Shown here: positions 26,274-34,975 of the stretch, piece by piece
Layout: the number at the start of each line of letters is the position of its first letter
Numbering within the stretch: position 1 is the stretch's first letter
Source of the DNA: Saccharospirillum salsuginis
GTDB taxonomy: Bacteria > Pseudomonadota > Gammaproteobacteria > Pseudomonadales > Natronospirillaceae
DNA length: 64,000 nucleotides
Assembly: GCF_014651855.1 (NCBI RefSeq)
Contig: NZ_BMXR01000009.1
Coordinates: 188,217 to 252,216 of the forward strand
Reading direction: 5' to 3'
Notes under the pieces: generated by a model
Told to the model about the DNA's origin: nothing
Seen by the model: the letters and a program-made list of their open reading frames with translations, nothing else
Database searches by the model: none
Made by a program: the position numbers and the translations under genes

Positions 26274-27776
26274 ATGACAATGTTAGGTAATTATATCGAC
26301 GGCCATAACCTGGCCAGCGACAGCGGCCGGGACGCGCCGGTCTACAACCCGGCAACCGGTGAAGAGAGCCTGAGGGTGGCCCTGTCGAGCGCCGACGAGA
26401 CCCGAACCGCGATCACGGCGGCCGAGCGGGCGTTCGACGGCTGGCGTCGGGTGAGCCCCTTGAAGCGGGCTAGGGTCATGTTCCGATTCAAGGCGCTGCT
26501 CGAAGCCAACGCCGAGCGCATTGCGACGCAGATTTCACGCGAGCACGGCAAGGTCTATTCAGACGCACTCGGGGAGCTGACCCGGGGAATGGAAGTGGTC
26601 GAGTTCGCCTGTGGCATGCCTCATCTGTTGAAGGGGGAGCATTCGCTGAATGTCGGGGGCGGTGTCGACAGTTATTCGATGATGCAGCCACTGGGAGTCT
26701 GCGCCGGTATCTCGCCGTTCAATTTCCCCGCCATGGTGCCGATGTGGATGTTTCCCATCGCCATCGCGGCCGGCAATACCTTCGTCATGAAGCCCTCCGA
26801 AAAAGACCCGAGTGTGCCGCTCATGCTGGCGGAACTGTTGACCGAGGCCGGTCTGCCGGACGGTGTGTTCAATGTGGTCAACGGTGACAAGGAGGCCGTG
26901 GATGTCCTGCTGACCGACGACCGGGTTCAGGCCGTCAGTTTTGTCGGGTCGACCCCGATTGCCGAATACATCTACACCACCGCCTCCAGCCATGGCAAAC
27001 GGGTTCAGGCCCTGGGCGGGGCCAAGAACCACATGGTGATCATGCCCGATGCCGACCCTGCCCAGGTGGTGAATTCATTGATGGGCGCGGCCTTCGGCTC
27101 GGCCGGAGAGCGCTGCATGGCCATTTCGGTGGCCGTATGTGTGGGCGACGAGGTCGCCGACCATTTGGTGCGGGACCTCAAACAGGCCATCGCCGATATG
27201 AGCGTCGGCCCGGGCACCGGCCAGGATCCCGAGCCCCATATGGGACCCCTGGTTACCCGTGAACACGCCGACAAGGTGTTGGCCTACATCGACTCCGGAG
27301 TCGAGCAGGGCGCCCGTCTGGTGGTCGACGGTCGGGCATTCAAAGCGGTCGGTCACGAGCAGGGCTTTTTTGTCGGCCCGACCCTGTTCGATCATGTTAA
27401 ACCCGGTATGCGAATTTACGACGAGGAAATTTTCGGCCCGGTACTCAGCGTGGTGCGGGTGGACACCTATGACGAGGCTGTTCGTCTGATCGATGCACAC
27501 GAATACGGCAACGGAACAGCCATCTTCACCCGGGACGGGGACACGGCGCGGCAGTTCTGCGAGTCGATCCAGGTGGGGATGGTGGGCGTCAATGTACCGA
27601 TACCGGTACCGATGGCGTTCCACAGTTTCGGCGGCTGGAAACGCTCACTGTTTGGCCCCTTGCACATGCATGGCCAGGACGGCGTGCGCTTCTATACCCG
27701 CATGAAGACCGTGACGGCACGATGGCCGACGGGTATTCGTGGCGGGGCGGAGTTCTCCATGCCGACCATGGGCTAG
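26274..27776 (+). CDS. iolA: Methylmalonate/malonate-semialdehyde dehydrogenase (CoA-acylating)
   Basis: 500 aa, ATG at 26274 with GAGGTAA upstream. Last step of inositol breakdown: malonate semialdehyde plus CoA and NAD to acetyl-CoA and CO2. Aldehyde dehydrogenase fold with PFNFPAMVPMWMFP near 145, the NAD site VSFVGSTPIAEYI and the catalytic cysteine C281 in GERCMAIS. Typical MmsA/IolA ending (GVRFYTRMKTVTARWP). It sits 59 bases after iolE and probably ends the operon. Confidence 0.95.
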   Translation: MTMLGNYIDGHNLASDSGRDAPVYNPATGEESLRVALSSADETRTAITAAERAFDGWRRVSPLKRARVMFRFKALLEANAERIATQISREHGKVYSDALGELTRGMEVVEFACGMPHLLKGEHSLNVGGGVDSYSMMQPLGVCAGISPFNFPAMVPMWMFPIAIAAGNTFVMKPSEKDPSVPLMLAELLTEAGLPDGVFNVVNGDKEAVDVLLTDDRVQAVSFVGSTPIAEYIYTTASSHGKRVQALGGAKNHMVIMPDADPAQVVNSLMGAAFGSAGERCMAISVAVCVGDEVADHLVRDLKQAIADMSVGPGTGQDPEPHMGPLVTREHADKVLAYIDSGVEQGARLVVDGRAFKAVGHEQGFFVGPTLFDHVKPGMRIYDEEIFGPVLSVVRVDTYDEAVRLIDAHEYGNGTAIFTRDGDTARQFCESIQVGMVGVNVPIPVPMAFHSFGGWKRSLFGPLHMHGQDGVRFYTRMKTVTARWPTGIRGGAEFSMPTMG

Positions 27777-27787
27777 TGGTCAATACG

Positions 27788-27818
27788 CACCCGCACACGC
27801 GGTGACGCGGTGCGGGTG
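27788..27818. terminator. Hairpin between iolA and the MvaT-like gene
   Basis: Nine-base perfect stem CACCCGCAC/GTGCGGGTG with a 13-base loop, in the 72-base gap between two convergent genes. No long U-run. Confidence 0.45.
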
Positions 27819-27848
27819 GGTTCATCGGAGACGACGGTAACTGAAGAA

Positions 27849-28346
27849 TCAGTCTTCCTCGATTCGCCAGGAGCGCACTTTTTCCAGGCCGTTTTCGATC
27901 ACCCAGTTATTCAGTTCCTTGGGTGCGCGGGTTTTCTTCTGGATTTTTTCCAGGCTCATCGGGTGACGGTAGGTACCCGGGGGAAGATCCTTGGCGGGTT
28001 GGCCGCGGCCCACACCGACGGTTTTTCGTTCCTGCTGCTTCAGGCGGTCACCGATGAATTTTTCCAACCGTTTCATCAACGCGGAATTTCGGAAACGGGG
28101 CAGGGTATTGGTGACCCAGTCGCCGATCTGAACGCTGCGTCTCGAAAAAATATCCTCTTCGGTAATACCGTATTCCTTTTCCAGCGTTTCGAGATAACTG
28201 AAATACAGTGAAAAACCCTCTTCTTTTTTCAGGGCCGTTTCCTTGGCTTTTTTCAATTCCGCGAGGGCGGCTTCGTATTGCTGGATTTGTTCCTGGATCT
28301 TCTGTTCTTCAGCCTGTATCAGGGCTTTTGCTTCAGTCATAGGCAT
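27849..28346 (-). CDS. MvaT/H-NS-like DNA-binding protein
   Basis: 165 aa; starts at 28346 or 28340 (MPMTEAK), neither with a clear ribosome site. Residues about 5-60 are a charged coiled coil (EEQKIQEQIQQYEAALAELK), the dimerisation type of H-NS and MvaT. The C-terminus TYRHPMSLEKI...KELNNWVIENGLEKVRSW follows the pattern of MvaT (YkNP..E.I....K.L..W....G...V.SW). It is longer than MvaT (about 124 aa), with an extra basic middle (RLKQQERK, GVGRGQPAKDLPPGTY). Probable nucleoid protein or silencer of foreign DNA. The match is by eye. Confidence 0.6.
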   Translation of the reverse strand: MPMTEAKALIQAEEQKIQEQIQQYEAALAELKKAKETALKKEEGFSLYFSYLETLEKEYGITEEDIFSRRSVQIGDWVTNTLPRFRNSALMKRLEKFIGDRLKQQERKTVGVGRGQPAKDLPPGTYRHPMSLEKIQKKTRAPKELNNWVIENGLEKVRSWRIEED

Positions 28347-28621
28347 CCGGTTAATTAGCTGTCAATGAGAACCGTTGGGATAACAATCACCCGTGCGGAG
28401 TGATTACTGCGTACTTATTACGGCTTATGACCGCCCATCACTTTCCGGCGGCTGGTTGGGCAGAGAGATTCCGCCGGACTAAGCCGTTGATCGATTACCT
28501 TTCAGATTACGGACAATGGGGCCAAACCGATTATTTCCAACCGATGTATTTGCGCGCATTTGTGTCCGCCCCGCTATATTAATCGAAGCCCGATTGCCTT
28601 TCAATTCGGGTTTTCGCACGG
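28347..28621. other. Intergenic region between umuD-like and MvaT-like genes
   Basis: No convincing gene; a 60-codon plus-strand ORF has no ribosome site. An imperfect hairpin near 28590-28610 (CCCGAATTG against CAATCGGG on the minus strand) may end the umuD-like transcript. The MvaT-like promoter must lie here but is not obvious. Confidence 0.4.
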
Positions 28622-29056
28622 TTATATTCCCATTCTCAACGAATGAATGACCTGGGTTACCACGCCATAGACCACCAATTCCGAATGTTCCGGAATGATC
28701 AGGTCCTCGAAATCCGGATGCTTCGCGATCAACCGGGGCGAGGGGCGCAATACCAGTTCCCGCACCAGTAGATCGCCCTGGAAGCCGGCCAGAATCACCC
28801 GGCCCTGGTCCGGTTTCAGGGCCCGGTCGACCACGAGGACATCGCCGGCGTGGATACCGGCGTCTTCCATGGCCTGGGTGTCCATGGCGACGAAGAGGCT
28901 GGCTTGCGGGTTGCGCAGGCACAGACTGTTCAGGTCCACCCCCTGCAACTCGTCGAAGTCGTCCGGGTCGGCCTGATCGGCGGACTGACCCTCGATGTAG
29001 AGGGGCAGGTTCAGTTGCGGGCCCGCATCCGAGCGCCCGAGGAGTTGTACGGCCAT
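28622..29056 (-). CDS. UmuD-like S24 protein lacking both catalytic residues
   Basis: 144 aa, ATG at 29056 with GGAGG upstream and a LexA box 15 bases before the start. It aligns without gaps to E. coli UmuD from about residue 17 on, offset by two. E. coli Ser60 corresponds to Ala62 (DTQAM in place of GDSM) and Lys97 to Arg99 (LLVREL). The Cys24-Gly25 cleavage site corresponds to Ala26-Asp27. Thus self-cleavage looks impossible although the fold seems intact (GDVLVVDRAL, VVYGVVTQVI). No umuC is beside it. It may act as a permanently uncleaved subunit or regulator of a distant polymerase. Catalytic loss is direct sequence reading; role is inference. Confidence 0.85.
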   Translation of the reverse strand: MAVQLLGRSDAGPQLNLPLYIEGQSADQADPDDFDELQGVDLNSLCLRNPQASLFVAMDTQAMEDAGIHAGDVLVVDRALKPDQGRVILAGFQGDLLVRELVLRPSPRLIAKHPDFEDLIIPEHSELVVYGVVTQVIHSLRMGI

Positions 29057-29071
29057 GACGCCTCCATATGA

Positions 29072-29091
29072 TACTGTTTAAATATACAGTA
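29072..29091. promoter_or_regulatory. LexA (SOS) box
   Basis: CTGT-N8-ACAG with an AT-rich centre, flanked by TA on both sides, giving a near-palindrome TACTGT...ACAGTA. It lies 15 bases upstream of the umuD-like start. Confidence 0.9.
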
Positions 29092-29122
29092 TAGAGGCGC
29101 TGGGCCGGAATTGCCAAGGGGG

Positions 29123-30016
29123 TCAGTCGCCGGTCAGCGACTTGGCCCCGCGCAGCATGGCATGCACCAGTTCTTCGGCGTCGAACTTGGTCAGGGCTTC
29201 GTTGGCGCCGACCTGGTTGGCGTAACTCAGGCTCATCTCACTGTTCAGCGAGGTGTGCAGGATGATGTAGGCCTGTTTCAGCGCGGGTGTGTCGCGCACG
29301 GTAAACGCGAGCTCGTAGCCGTCCAGACCGGGCATTTCGATGTCGCTGACGAGTATGTCCACGGGGTTGCCGCTCTCGGCCACTTTTTCCATGTGTTCGA
29401 GCGCCTTGATGCCGTTGGTGGTGACCTGGTAGGGGATATTGATGCTGTCGAGCGCTTCGGATAGCTGTTTTCGCGCGACATGGGAGTCGTCCACCAGCAG
29501 GATATTCAACGGTTTGAGCTGTTCGCGTTGCAGGTCGGTCAGTACGGCGCGGCGTTTTTCCGGGGGTTCCGGATAAATCAGGGAAAGCAGCAGTTCGACA
29601 TCCAGCAACTGGATGGTTTTGTCCTGAACGGTGACCAGGCCGGTGAGAAAGGCCTTTTTGCCGAGCATGTCGGGTGGTGGTTTGACGTCGCGCCAGTCGG
29701 TGTCGACGATTTTCTCGATGCCGCGCACCAGAAAACCGATTTCCTTGCGCTGGCAGTCGGTGATGATGATGGCGCCGTTCCGGGTCTCTTCGGGCGTCAG
29801 CGGTTTGTAGCCGACGGCGGCGGCCATGTCGATCACCGGTATGGTGGTGCCCCGGAAGGTGGTGGCGCCCAGGACAGCGGGGTGGTCCTGGGGCAGCTTG
29901 GTGAGCTGGACGTAGGGGATGATCTCCCGGATCTTCAGCGTTCCGATCGCGAAGGTTTGTCGCTCGGCCAAGGTAAATAGCAGCAACTTCTGGGCGTGTT
30001 TCGCCTTGCTGGACAT
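29123..30016 (-). CDS. cheV: Chemotaxis protein CheV (CheW plus receiver domain)
   Basis: 297 aa. Residues about 10-150 are a CheW domain (LAERQTFAIGTLKIREII, PVIDMAAAVGY). Residues about 170-295 are a response-regulator receiver (NILLVDDSHVARKQL, phosphorylation aspartate in ILVSDIEMPGLDG). Links chemoreceptors to CheA and adapts signalling. It stands alone, with repeat element A just upstream. The Aer-like receptor gene at 32663 is nearby. Confidence 0.93.
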   Translation of the reverse strand: MSSKAKHAQKLLLFTLAERQTFAIGTLKIREIIPYVQLTKLPQDHPAVLGATTFRGTTIPVIDMAAAVGYKPLTPEETRNGAIIITDCQRKEIGFLVRGIEKIVDTDWRDVKPPPDMLGKKAFLTGLVTVQDKTIQLLDVELLLSLIYPEPPEKRRAVLTDLQREQLKPLNILLVDDSHVARKQLSEALDSINIPYQVTTNGIKALEHMEKVAESGNPVDILVSDIEMPGLDGYELAFTVRDTPALKQAYIILHTSLNSEMSLSYANQVGANEALTKFDAEELVHAMLRGAKSLTGD

Positions 30017-30050
30017 GTGGGCCTATGCTCCCCTGGTGTTGGGTGACTAG

Positions 30051-30180
30051 TGTTGCCGGGAACCCGCGCCGGCTGCCCGGTACACTCCTCGGGGGTCGCC
30101 GTGAACCCATCCCTGGGGGCTTGACCTCGGCATCCTGCCTCGAACATCCCCCGATGAGTGCACCGGGCATCCGTCGCTGG
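30051..30180 (+). repeat. Variable-arm inverted-repeat element, copy A
   Basis: 130 bp aligning without gaps to copy B at 37201-37330. Arms 30074-30095 and 30148-30169 pair at 20 of 22 positions. The core between them has GGGGGTCGCC, ATCCCTGGGGGCTTG and GGCATCCTGCCT. It lies just upstream of cheV, probably in its leader. Confidence 0.88.
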
Positions 30181-30342
30181 ACTGCAGCGTTAATGGCTCT
30201 CCAATCTCGAATTCAAGTATCGGCCAATAGATACAATACCTAAGAGCCTCTTTTCCGGATCAGGGCGCGTCAATATTTAAAAGTTCAGCACACCATCCGG
30301 GCAAGCGCCACCGAAAACGGTGGCGCAGGTGGCTGAGTGCTT

Positions 30343-31092
30343 TTACGACTGACTGGCGCGGCGGCGTGCCCGGGCCCGGCGCGAGAGCATGTTGAGCCCT
30401 TCGATGAGGGCGGAGAAGCCCATGGCGGCGTAGATGTAGCCTTTGGGGACGTGGGCGCCGAAGCCGTCGGCGATGAGGGTGGTGCCGATGAGCAGCAGGA
30501 AGCCGAGAGCCAACATGACGATGGTCGGGTTGTGGTGAATGAAGTTGGCGAGCGGGGTGGCGGCGAGCAGCATGACGCTGACGGCGACGATGACGGCGGC
30601 CATCATAATGGGGATATGGTCGGTCATGCCGACGGCGGTGATGATGCTGTCGATGGAGAAGACGAGGTCGAGCACCAGGATCTGGGCGATGGCGGCGGTG
30701 ACGCCGATGCTGGCCTTGTCGGATTCGGAATAGGCCGCATCCGGGTCGGGGTCGACGTTGTGGTGGATTTCGCGAGTGGCTTTCCAGACCAGGAAGAGCC
30801 CGCCGGCGATGAGGATGAGGTCGCGCCAGGAGAAGCCCTGGCCGAAAACCTCGAACAGCGGTTCGGTCAATTGGACGATGAAAGCGACGGTGCCGAGCAG
30901 TACCAGGCGCATGACCAGAGCCATGCCGATGCCGAGCTTGCGAGCCCGCTCGCGGTGTTCCTCGGGCAGTTTGTTGGTCAGGATTGAGATGAAGATGAGG
31001 TTGTCGATGCCGAGTACCACTTCCATGACGATGAGCGTGGCCAGGGCGATCCAGGCTTCCGGACTGGCGAGCAAGGACAGAATGTAGTCCAT
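30343..31092 (-). CDS. TerC family membrane protein
   Basis: 249 aa, seven or more helices. Conserved acidic membrane motifs VLGIDNLIFISIL (near residue 30) and LVFSIDSIITAVGM (near 145) define the TerC family. Relatives are linked to metal (manganese) export or tellurium resistance. It is of the short form without CBS domains. Monocistronic; the gene is separated from cheV by repeat A. Confidence 0.88.
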   Translation of the reverse strand: MDYILSLLASPEAWIALATLIVMEVVLGIDNLIFISILTNKLPEEHRERARKLGIGMALVMRLVLLGTVAFIVQLTEPLFEVFGQGFSWRDLILIAGGLFLVWKATREIHHNVDPDPDAAYSESDKASIGVTAAIAQILVLDLVFSIDSIITAVGMTDHIPIMMAAVIVAVSVMLLAATPLANFIHHNPTIVMLALGFLLLIGTTLIADGFGAHVPKGYIYAAMGFSALIEGLNMLSRRARARRRASQS

Positions 31093-31308
31093 AGGGTGAT
31101 TCCTTGGGGTCGGTTTTGAACATGGCAGCCATGGGGTATTGGGGGCTTGCCGACAAGCGGGAGCTAAGATAACAGGGCCTTGGCGACGGTCGCAATTGTG
31201 GCGCGGGAATTGCGATCTTGACTCAACGCAAGGGTGGCTGCCAAAAGGCTTGCATTGCGCTGTATGTCATCTATATTCGCGGAAACTAATATAGTGCAGG
31301 AGGCCATC

Positions 31309-32355
31309 ATGATTTTCAGACAATTGTACGACGCCACTTCATCGACCTATACCTATTTGCTGGCCGACGAGGACACGCGCGAAGCGGTCTACATCGATAC
31401 GGTATACGAGCAGGTTCAGCGCGACCGGGCGCTGCTGGACGAACTGAATCTGACCCTGAAATACGTACTGGACACCCATTGCCATGCGGACCATGTCACG
31501 GCGGCCTGGCTGATGAAGCAGAAAACCGGCTGCAAGATCGTCAGTGCCGAGGCTGTTGGTGCCGACCCCGTTGATGTCCAGGTCAAACCCGGCGATCGGA
31601 TTGCCTTCGGTCGCCACCATCTGGAGGTGCGGGCGACGCCGGGCCATACCGATGGGTGTGTGACGTATGTGACGGAAGACCACAAGATGGCGTTCACCGG
31701 CGATGCGCTGTTGATCCGGGGGTGTGGCCGCAGCGACTTCCAGCAGGGCAATGCCGGTACGCTTTTTCACTCCATCACCGAACAGATCTTTTCACTGCCC
31801 GACGATTGCATCATTTACCCCGCCCACGATTACGCCGGCCGGACACGGTCGACGGTGGGCGAAGAAAAGGCGTTCAACCCCCGCGTGGGCGGCGGCGCCA
31901 GTGAACAGGATTTCGTCGGGTACATGAAGGCGATGCGGTTGCCGCACCCCAAGAAGATCGACATCGCGTTACCGGCGAATTTGCGCAGCGGCATGCCGGA
32001 AGACGGACAGGCTCCAAGCGAGCCGGATTGGGCGGATGTGCGGGTGACCTTTTCCGGAGTACCGGAGGTCGAACCGGAATGGGTGCACCAGCATCAGCCG
32101 GAAATCACCATTCTGGATGTGCGGGAAGCCGAAGAGCTGGAAAACGAATACGACCGACTGGACGGTGCCGTGATCGTTCCGTTGAGTCAGCTGCGCGAGC
32201 GGGTCGGGGAAGTACCCAATGAAAAACCGGTGGTCTGCTTTTGCCGATCCGGTCGCCGCTCGGCCATGGCGGTTTCGATCCTCAAGGAGAACGGTTTCGA
32301 GCGGGTCGCCAACATCCATGGCGGCCTGTTGAAATGGCGTGACAGCGGGCTTTGA
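31309..32355 (+). CDS. Persulfide dioxygenase fused to rhodanese
   Basis: 348 aa from the ATG at 31309 with GCAGGAGG upstream. Residues about 1-235 are a metallo-beta-lactamase fold of the ETHE1/persulfide-dioxygenase type, with THCHADH (H57, H59, D61, H62) and GHTDGCVTYV. Residues about 250-348 are a rhodanese domain with the active cysteine C312 in CFCRSGRRSAMA. The fusion oxidises glutathione persulfide to sulfite and handles thiosulfate, detoxifying sulfide. No sulfide:quinone reductase gene is adjacent. Confidence 0.9.
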   Translation: MIFRQLYDATSSTYTYLLADEDTREAVYIDTVYEQVQRDRALLDELNLTLKYVLDTHCHADHVTAAWLMKQKTGCKIVSAEAVGADPVDVQVKPGDRIAFGRHHLEVRATPGHTDGCVTYVTEDHKMAFTGDALLIRGCGRSDFQQGNAGTLFHSITEQIFSLPDDCIIYPAHDYAGRTRSTVGEEKAFNPRVGGGASEQDFVGYMKAMRLPHPKKIDIALPANLRSGMPEDGQAPSEPDWADVRVTFSGVPEVEPEWVHQHQPEITILDVREAEELENEYDRLDGAVIVPLSQLRERVGEVPNEKPVVCFCRSGRRSAMAVSILKENGFERVANIHGGLLKWRDSGL

Positions 32356-32365
32356 GCGGGGCTGT

Positions 32366-32575
32366 GTAGGGTGGGCACGGCCCACCAGGTCATTTGGTTG
32401 GATCGGTACGTCTGGTCCGTCACTCCGGCCTGTCGTCACTTATGGTACGGGTTGATTGTTGGATTACGCGCTCTCGCGCTACCGGAGCGCCGGCCGATCC
32501 AACCTACACGCTTTGCTGAGCCATGGTGGGCGGCCGAGACCGGGGTGCCGGACCAGACGCACCGACCCACCCTAC
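32366..32575. repeat. Nested inverted-repeat element of the GTAGGTTGGAT type
   Basis: Outer arms GTAGGGTGGG (32366-32375) and CCCACCCTAC (32566-32575); inner arms GGTTGGATCGG (32396-32406) and CCGATCCAACC (32494-32504). GGATTACGCGC lies inside, and a degenerate TTAGCCCGAAGGGCGTAATCC follows at 32601. It fills the gap between the dioxygenase and chemoreceptor genes; no gene is seen there. A relative lies at 58175-58297. The motif is common in gammaproteobacterial genomes. Confidence 0.75.
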
Positions 32576-32662
32576 CAAACGCAGTGCCAAGTAGGTCGAA
32601 TTAGCCCGAAGGGCGTAATCCGACACTGATATTGATGGCGGGGAATCAAGCCCGGCCCACGC

Positions 32663-34228
32663 TTACAGCTTGAACCACTCCACCAACTCGTGCAGTTCGT
32701 CGGCCAGCTTGTGCAACTTGATCGCTCCGTCGGCGGAGGCGCGTCCCTGGTCGAGGCTGTTGTCGGCCAGGCTGGTGATGCGCGTCAGTTGCTGGTTGAT
32801 TTCCTCAGCGACCTGGCTTTGTTCCTCGATCGAGGTCGCCATCTGATGCGTCATCTCGGTGATGCGGGTCACCGCGGCGGCGATGTCGTGCAGCGCGGTG
32901 TCGGCTTCGCCCACCCGGCCGACGCTTTGTTCGGCGATTTCCCGACCGCGCTCGGCGGCGGCTTCGGCTTCGCCGGTCTTGGATTTCAGATTGTCGATGA
33001 TGGTCTGGATCTGGGTCGTGGTATCCGCTGTGCGGATGGCCAGTGAACGCACTTCGTCGGCGACCACGGCAAAACCGCGTCCGTGTTCACCGGCGCGGGC
33101 GGCTTCGATGGCCGCGTTCAGGGCCAGCAGGTTGGTCTGCTCGGTGACGTTCTGGATCAATTCGGCGGCCTTGGAGATGGACTCGGTTTCGGTCACGACC
33201 TCGTTCACCGTCTTTCCGATGGATTCCACCGCTTCGGCCAGTTCCTGAATGCCCTGGCGTGCCAGTCGGACGGTTTCGGTGCCTTTGTCGGCCAGTTCAT
33301 GCGCGGTGTCGGCTTCGCCGGCGGTGTCCTGCACGTTGCCGGACACCTCGTGAATGGTCGCGGACATTTCGTTAACCGCCGCCGCGATCTGGGTCGCTTC
33401 ACCCTGCAACTCGTCTATGCCCTGCGCCGAGCTTTCCGCCAGCCCCCGGGAATGGACGGATTCCCGGCTGACGTTGGCCGCGGCGTCGTTGATCCGGGTC
33501 AGGACGGTGTTGAGGTGGGCGTTGGCGCTTTCCAGTGCCAATTCCAGGCGGGTGACCGCGCCGGGTGCGTCGGAGTAGGTCAGGGCCACCAGCGGGTCGC
33601 TGAAGCGACCGGTCATGCGCTCCATCAGCGCTTTGACGATGATGCGACGGTTGTACTGGTTGAACTGGACAATGCCGAGCATCAGGACGACGGCGAGCCA
33701 GGCGGTGGTCCAGCTGTTCGTTTGCCAGCCGGTCACCAGTACGGCGGCCATGGCCAGGCTGGCAGGGGCCCAGCCGTAGACCTTGTGCAATATACGCTTC
33801 ACCGGTGGCAACGGGTGCTTGCCCTCGTTGATACGCTGATACACTCGGGCGGCCCGTTCGATGTCCTCCGGTTTGGGTTTGACCCGAACGGATTCATAGC
33901 CAACGATGCGACCGTTATGAAGCAGGGGCGTGACGTAAGCGCTGACCCAGTAATAATCCCCGTTTTTACGACGATTCTTGACCAGCCCCATCCATGGCTG
34001 ACCGTCCTTCAGATAGGACCACATGTTTTCATAAACGGACGGCGGCATGTCCGGGTGACGGATAATGTTGTGGGGCTGATCGATCAGTTCGTCATGGCTG
34101 AACCCGCTGACCTCGACGAAGTCCTGATTGCAGTGGCGGATGTTTCCCTGTGTATCCGTGGAGGAAATAAGCTGCTGTCCCTCTTGCAGCGTGTACTCGG
34201 TGTCTGTGACAGGCTGGTTGTTGCGCAT
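32663..34228 (-). CDS. PAS-containing methyl-accepting chemotaxis protein (Aer-like)
   Basis: 521 aa. An N-terminal PAS domain (residues about 20-120: [33 protein letters not shown]), then two close membrane segments (about 155-195). The cytoplasmic signalling domain has the conserved hairpin tip [32 protein letters not shown]-type text. No large periplasmic sensor, so it senses redox or energy state as Aer does. A site resembling the lut regulator operator lies 30 bases upstream of the start, so expression may follow lactate metabolism. Confidence 0.9.
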   Translation of the reverse strand: [521 protein letters not shown]

Positions 34229-34257
34229 AGGCTGGGGATCTCTGTATTCAAAAGTCG

Positions 34258-34272
34258 ACTGGTAATACCTAT
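34258..34272. promoter_or_regulatory. LldR/LutR-like operator before the chemoreceptor gene
   Basis: ACTGGTAATACCTAT matches the centre of the operator at 37362-37380 (ATTGGTAATACCAAT) at 13 of 15 bases and keeps the TGGTNNNACC core of GntR/FadR sites. It lies between the lutC stop and the chemoreceptor start. Confidence 0.5.
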
Positions 34273-34303
34273 TTGGAGGGTATCGGCCAGTATCTTGTTG
34301 AAT

Positions 34304-34975
34304 TTAGGCCCCGGATCCGGATTCATCAACCAGAAAAACCACAAGCTCTCGCGGACCGTGGGCGCCGAACACCAGAGTCTGTTCGATGTCCGCCGTCTTC
34401 GACGGCCCAGAGATCAACAAAGCGTTGGTGGGCATGCCTTGCGACCAACGCTGTTCTCGAACCACTTGAAGCAGGGTGTCGTGCAATTGGTCGACCCGCA
34501 ACACGGCCAGATGCATCGGCGGCACCAGGCTCATCAACCGGGGCTCGTCCGGGGTTGGCCAGAGAATCAGTGAGCCGGTCTCGGCGATCCCACCCAGCGT
34601 CGTGGTCAGCGCCGCCTCGATCTCGTTGAACAGTTCGGACTGCCAGGTTTCGATCGGCTGGTCGTAAACGTGAAGTTCAAGATCCCCGGATTTGGCCGCC
34701 GCCAGCCCCGCCTGGAACGGACTGTTGCGACCCAGCAACAGGCGCCGGACATGGGAGCGACTCAGCCGATCGAGGATGGCCTGGTTCAGCTCAGATTCGG
34801 TCGTCCGAATCACCTCGCCCTGGACCGATTCCAGATGTTGGCGAAATCGTTCTATGCGCTCGGCCGGTGTCCACTGGCGCGCTTCCAGCACACTGAAGTC
34901 CCGCTCCGGCGGTGGCGAAGTATGGGTCCGCTGACGCAGTCGGGCGAGGATATCGGCTTTGGCGGTGCTGCTCAT
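34304..34975 (-). CDS. lutC: L-lactate utilisation protein LutC/LldG
   Basis: 223 aa, LUD domain in the C-terminal half (GGIAETGSLILWPTPDEPRLMSLVPPMHLAVL; LISGPSKTADIEQTLVFGAHGPREL). Third subunit of the iron-sulfur lactate dehydrogenase that oxidises L-lactate to pyruvate. Its ATG overlaps the end of lutB by four bases, so all three are one operon. Confidence 0.93.
   Translation of the reverse strand: MSSTAKADILARLRQRTHTSPPPERDFSVLEARQWTPAERIERFRQHLESVQGEVIRTTESELNQAILDRLSRSHVRRLLLGRNSPFQAGLAAAKSGDLELHVYDQPIETWQSELFNEIEAALTTTLGGIAETGSLILWPTPDEPRLMSLVPPMHLAVLRVDQLHDTLLQVVREQRWSQGMPTNALLISGPSKTADIEQTLVFGAHGPRELVVFLVDESGSGA

Noticed and set aside
30016..30170. Coding extension of cheV into upstream DNA
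   Set aside because: The overlapping frames translate repeat element A and give no domain; the CheW domain begins normally from 30016.
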